Shown in pieces: positions 5,296-5,931 of a stretch of DNA of 5,931 bases. The position numbers and the translations under genes are program-made. The notes below the pieces were generated by a model, which searched no databases, was not told where the DNA came from, and worked only from the letters and a program-made list of their open reading frames with translations. Numbering within the stretch: the stretch's first letter is position 1; every line of letters starts with the position of its first letter. The stretch comes from Spirochaetaceae bacterium (GTDB lineage Bacteria; Spirochaetota; Spirochaetia; Treponematales; Breznakiellaceae), in NCBI GenBank assembly GCA_031258335.1, contig JAIRMY010000212.1, forward strand, positions 1 to 5,931, written 5' to 3'.

Positions 5296-5493
5296 CTACG
5301 CCGCCGGTCCGGGAACCGCCCCGGCCCCGTTAAACTGGGGCGCGTCCTGCCCCGCAAGCCCGTAATCCGCCTTGAGCGCCCTTTGCGCCCGCACCATAGC
5401 CCCGGCCTGGGACAACAGGTCATCCCTGACCGCCCGGCTTTCCATTTCCCGAAAAAGCGCCAAAAGGCTCTTTTCTTCTTCCGTGTGTTTCAT
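5296..5493 (-). CDS. first early-operon protein, resembles the repressor tail; candidate antirepressor/regulator
   Basis: A 65-aa protein in the position normally held by a Cro-like or antirepressor gene. GGAGGC stands 4 nt before the ATG at 5493, about 20 nt downstream of the expected transcription start. The open frame reaches 5592, but that would run through the promoter. Residues 4-17 ('TEEEKSLLALFREM') match the repressor's residues 78-91 ('SDQERQLLAFFREL'): E, LLA and FRE are identical. The 18-nt core is 16/18 identical at DNA level on the opposite strand. There is no helix-turn-helix. The C-terminus (48-65) is Gly/Pro/Ala-rich and likely disordered. I infer that it may pair with the repressor or with the same partner. 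It could equally be a small helical protein sharing a common motif. Confidence 0.75.
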   Translation of the reverse strand: MKHTEEEKSLLALFREMESRAVRDDLLSQAGAMVRAQRALKADYGLAGQDAPQFNGAGAVPGPAA

Positions 5494-5506
5494 AACAGCC
5501 TCCAAA

Positions 5507-5521
5507 ATCAATCTATTTGAA
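5507..5521. promoter_or_regulatory. candidate repressor operator (imperfect) at the early -10/start site
   Basis: ATTTGAA (5515-5521) equals one arm of the central palindrome. The facing arm (5507-5513) matches only about 4 of 7. It overlaps the edge of the leftward -10 box and the expected start point, so binding would block the early promoter. Confidence 0.45.
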
Positions 5522-5550
5522 TTATACATCAAACCAATTGATTGCGTCAA
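5521..5550 (-). promoter_or_regulatory. leftward early promoter (TTGACG-18-TATAAT)
   Basis: On the minus strand the -35 box TTGACG is at 5550-5545 and the -10 box TATAAT at 5526-5521, with an 18-bp spacer. Initiation is expected near 5514, about 20 nt before the ATG at 5493. It is the only strong promoter seen for the whole leftward operon. Confidence 0.85.
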
Positions 5551-5553
5551 CAG

Positions 5554-5596
5554 TTTTTTCAAATAATTTGAAAAATATTGACTTTTTTTCAAATAA
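5554..5596. repeat. 13-nt direct repeat, 30 bp apart, in the control region
   Basis: TTTTTTCAAATAA occurs exactly at 5554-5566 and 5584-5596. The first copy forms the left half of the central palindrome. The second lies in the spacer of the rightward promoter. The 30-bp step is close to three helical turns, so two bound repressors would face the same side of DNA. Confidence 0.8.
5555..5575. promoter_or_regulatory. candidate central operator, 21-bp palindrome
   Basis: Arms TTTTTCAAAT and ATTTGAAAAA are perfectly complementary around A5565. It lies exactly between the -35 boxes of the two divergent promoters, the classical place for a phage repressor operator. Its core TTCAAAT arm recurs in the other candidate sites. 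Confidence 0.75.
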
Positions 5597-5606
5597 AGCG
5601 GATAAT
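5578..5606 (+). promoter_or_regulatory. rightward repressor promoter (TTGACT-17-GATAAT), probably leaderless transcript
   Basis: The -35 box TTGACT is at 5578-5583 and the -10 box GATAAT at 5601-5606, with a 17-bp spacer. The -10 ends only 6 bp before the repressor ATG at 5613, so the normal start point falls on or beside that A. No Shine-Dalgarno sequence is present, consistent with a leaderless mRNA as in lambda cI from PRM. Confidence 0.82.
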
Positions 5607-5612
5607 TAAACC

Positions 5613-5931
5613 ATGAAGCAAATTTTAGGGGAACGAGTAGGTGAATTACGCAAGAATTTGGGGTTTAAGCAGGGTGAATTTGCCAAAAAACTCGGTTTAA
5701 CAGGTGCCGCAATTTCTGCCATTGAATTAGACAAGGCCCCCTTAACCGACGCAAACATCCGCCTTATCTGCCTTACCTTTGGGGTGAATGAGGAATGGCT
5801 TCGGGAAGGGAAGGGGGAGATGATGGACGATGAGGCTGTCCTGTCAGACCAGGAACGCCAGTTGTTGGCGTTTTTTAGGGAACTTTCCCCTCTGGCCCGG
5901 AAAATGCTTATCGAATACGCTCAAAAGCTGG
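5613..5931 (+). CDS. XRE-family phage repressor, partial at the right edge
   Basis: A CI-type helix-turn-helix repressor, expected to keep the divergent operon silent in the lysogen. 106 residues are seen and the frame leaves the window. The XRE domain spans about residues 3-66: scaffold helix 'LGERVGELRKNLGF', HTH helices 'KQGEFAKKLGL' (19-29) and 'TGAAISAIELDK' (30-41), then 'IRLICLTFGVNEEWLREGKG', typical of this repressor group. Residues 77-106 ('LSDQERQLLAFFREL' onwards) form a helical tail that probably serves oligomerisation. That tail resembles the first gene on the opposite strand. There is no ribosome site, and the promoter start falls at the ATG. No LexA-like peptidase domain is visible in the part present. 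Confidence 0.93.
   Translation, partial: MKQILGERVGELRKNLGFKQGEFAKKLGLTGAAISAIELDKAPLTDANIRLICLTFGVNEEWLREGKGEMMDDEAVLSDQERQLLAFFRELSPLARKMLIEYAQKL

Larger units (their letters stand above)
5446..5882. repeat. 18-nt inverted similarity, 16/18 (5446-5463 and 5865-5882)
   Basis: TTGGCGTTTTTTAGGGAA at 5865-5882 (plus strand, repressor) matches TTGGCGCTTTTTCGGGAA on the minus strand at 5463-5446 (65-aa gene). Two mismatches, same reading phase (LLA-x-FRE). The two copies lie on either side of the control region. Confidence 0.7.

Noticed and set aside
5494..5592. Longer start for the first leftward gene
   Set aside because: The extension would cover the promoter and operator region. The ATG at 5493 has a good ribosome site at proper distance.

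Overview
This window looks like the immunity and early-replication region of a temperate phage or phage-plasmid (prophage) in a bacterium. The only rightward gene is a phage-type XRE repressor at the right edge. Everything to its left is one tightly packed leftward operon of twelve genes that runs off the left edge inside a primase. The host cannot be named from sequence alone. Gene bodies are of moderate GC with an AT-rich control region, and strong Shine-Dalgarno sites are common. The repressor carries a 'GVNEEWLREGKGEM' segment that I associate with prophage repressors of Firmicutes and spirochaetes. That is only a weak hint.

Control region (about 5494-5612): two near-consensus sigma70-type promoters stand back to back. 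The leftward one (TTGACG, 18 bp, TATAAT) drives the operon. The rightward one (TTGACT, 17 bp, GATAAT) drives the repressor and should start transcription at or within a base of its ATG, giving a leaderless mRNA. A 21-bp palindrome lies between the two -35 boxes. A 13-nt direct repeat and further half-sites lie over the promoter cores. This is a lambda-like genetic switch.

Leftward operon, in order of transcription: a 65-aa protein whose N-terminal helix resembles the repressor's C-terminal segment; a 147-aa helical/coiled-coil protein; a DUF6948-like protein; a small Gly-rich repeat protein; three small proteins, two of which are possible DNA-binding proteins; a ParA-type ATPase; a ParB/Spo0J-type partition protein; a 120-aa protein with a disordered tail; a 97-aa Cys-containing protein overlapping it by 149 nt; and a CHC2/TOPRIM primase (431 residues seen, C-terminus outside). 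Most junctions are ATGA overlaps or 8-nt overlaps, or have a strong Shine-Dalgarno site, so translation is probably coupled. No terminator was seen in the operon.

Reading: the repressor keeps the operon off in the lysogen. When released, the operon makes candidate regulators, a partition pair and replication priming. ParAB in the same transcript as a primase suggests an element that is kept as a plasmid for at least part of its life. The most interesting points are the possible repressor-tail mimic opposite the repressor, the leaderless repressor promoter with its operators, the extra six-cysteine cluster in the primase, the repeat gene with two competing open frames, and a 25-bp palindrome just upstream of the partition genes.
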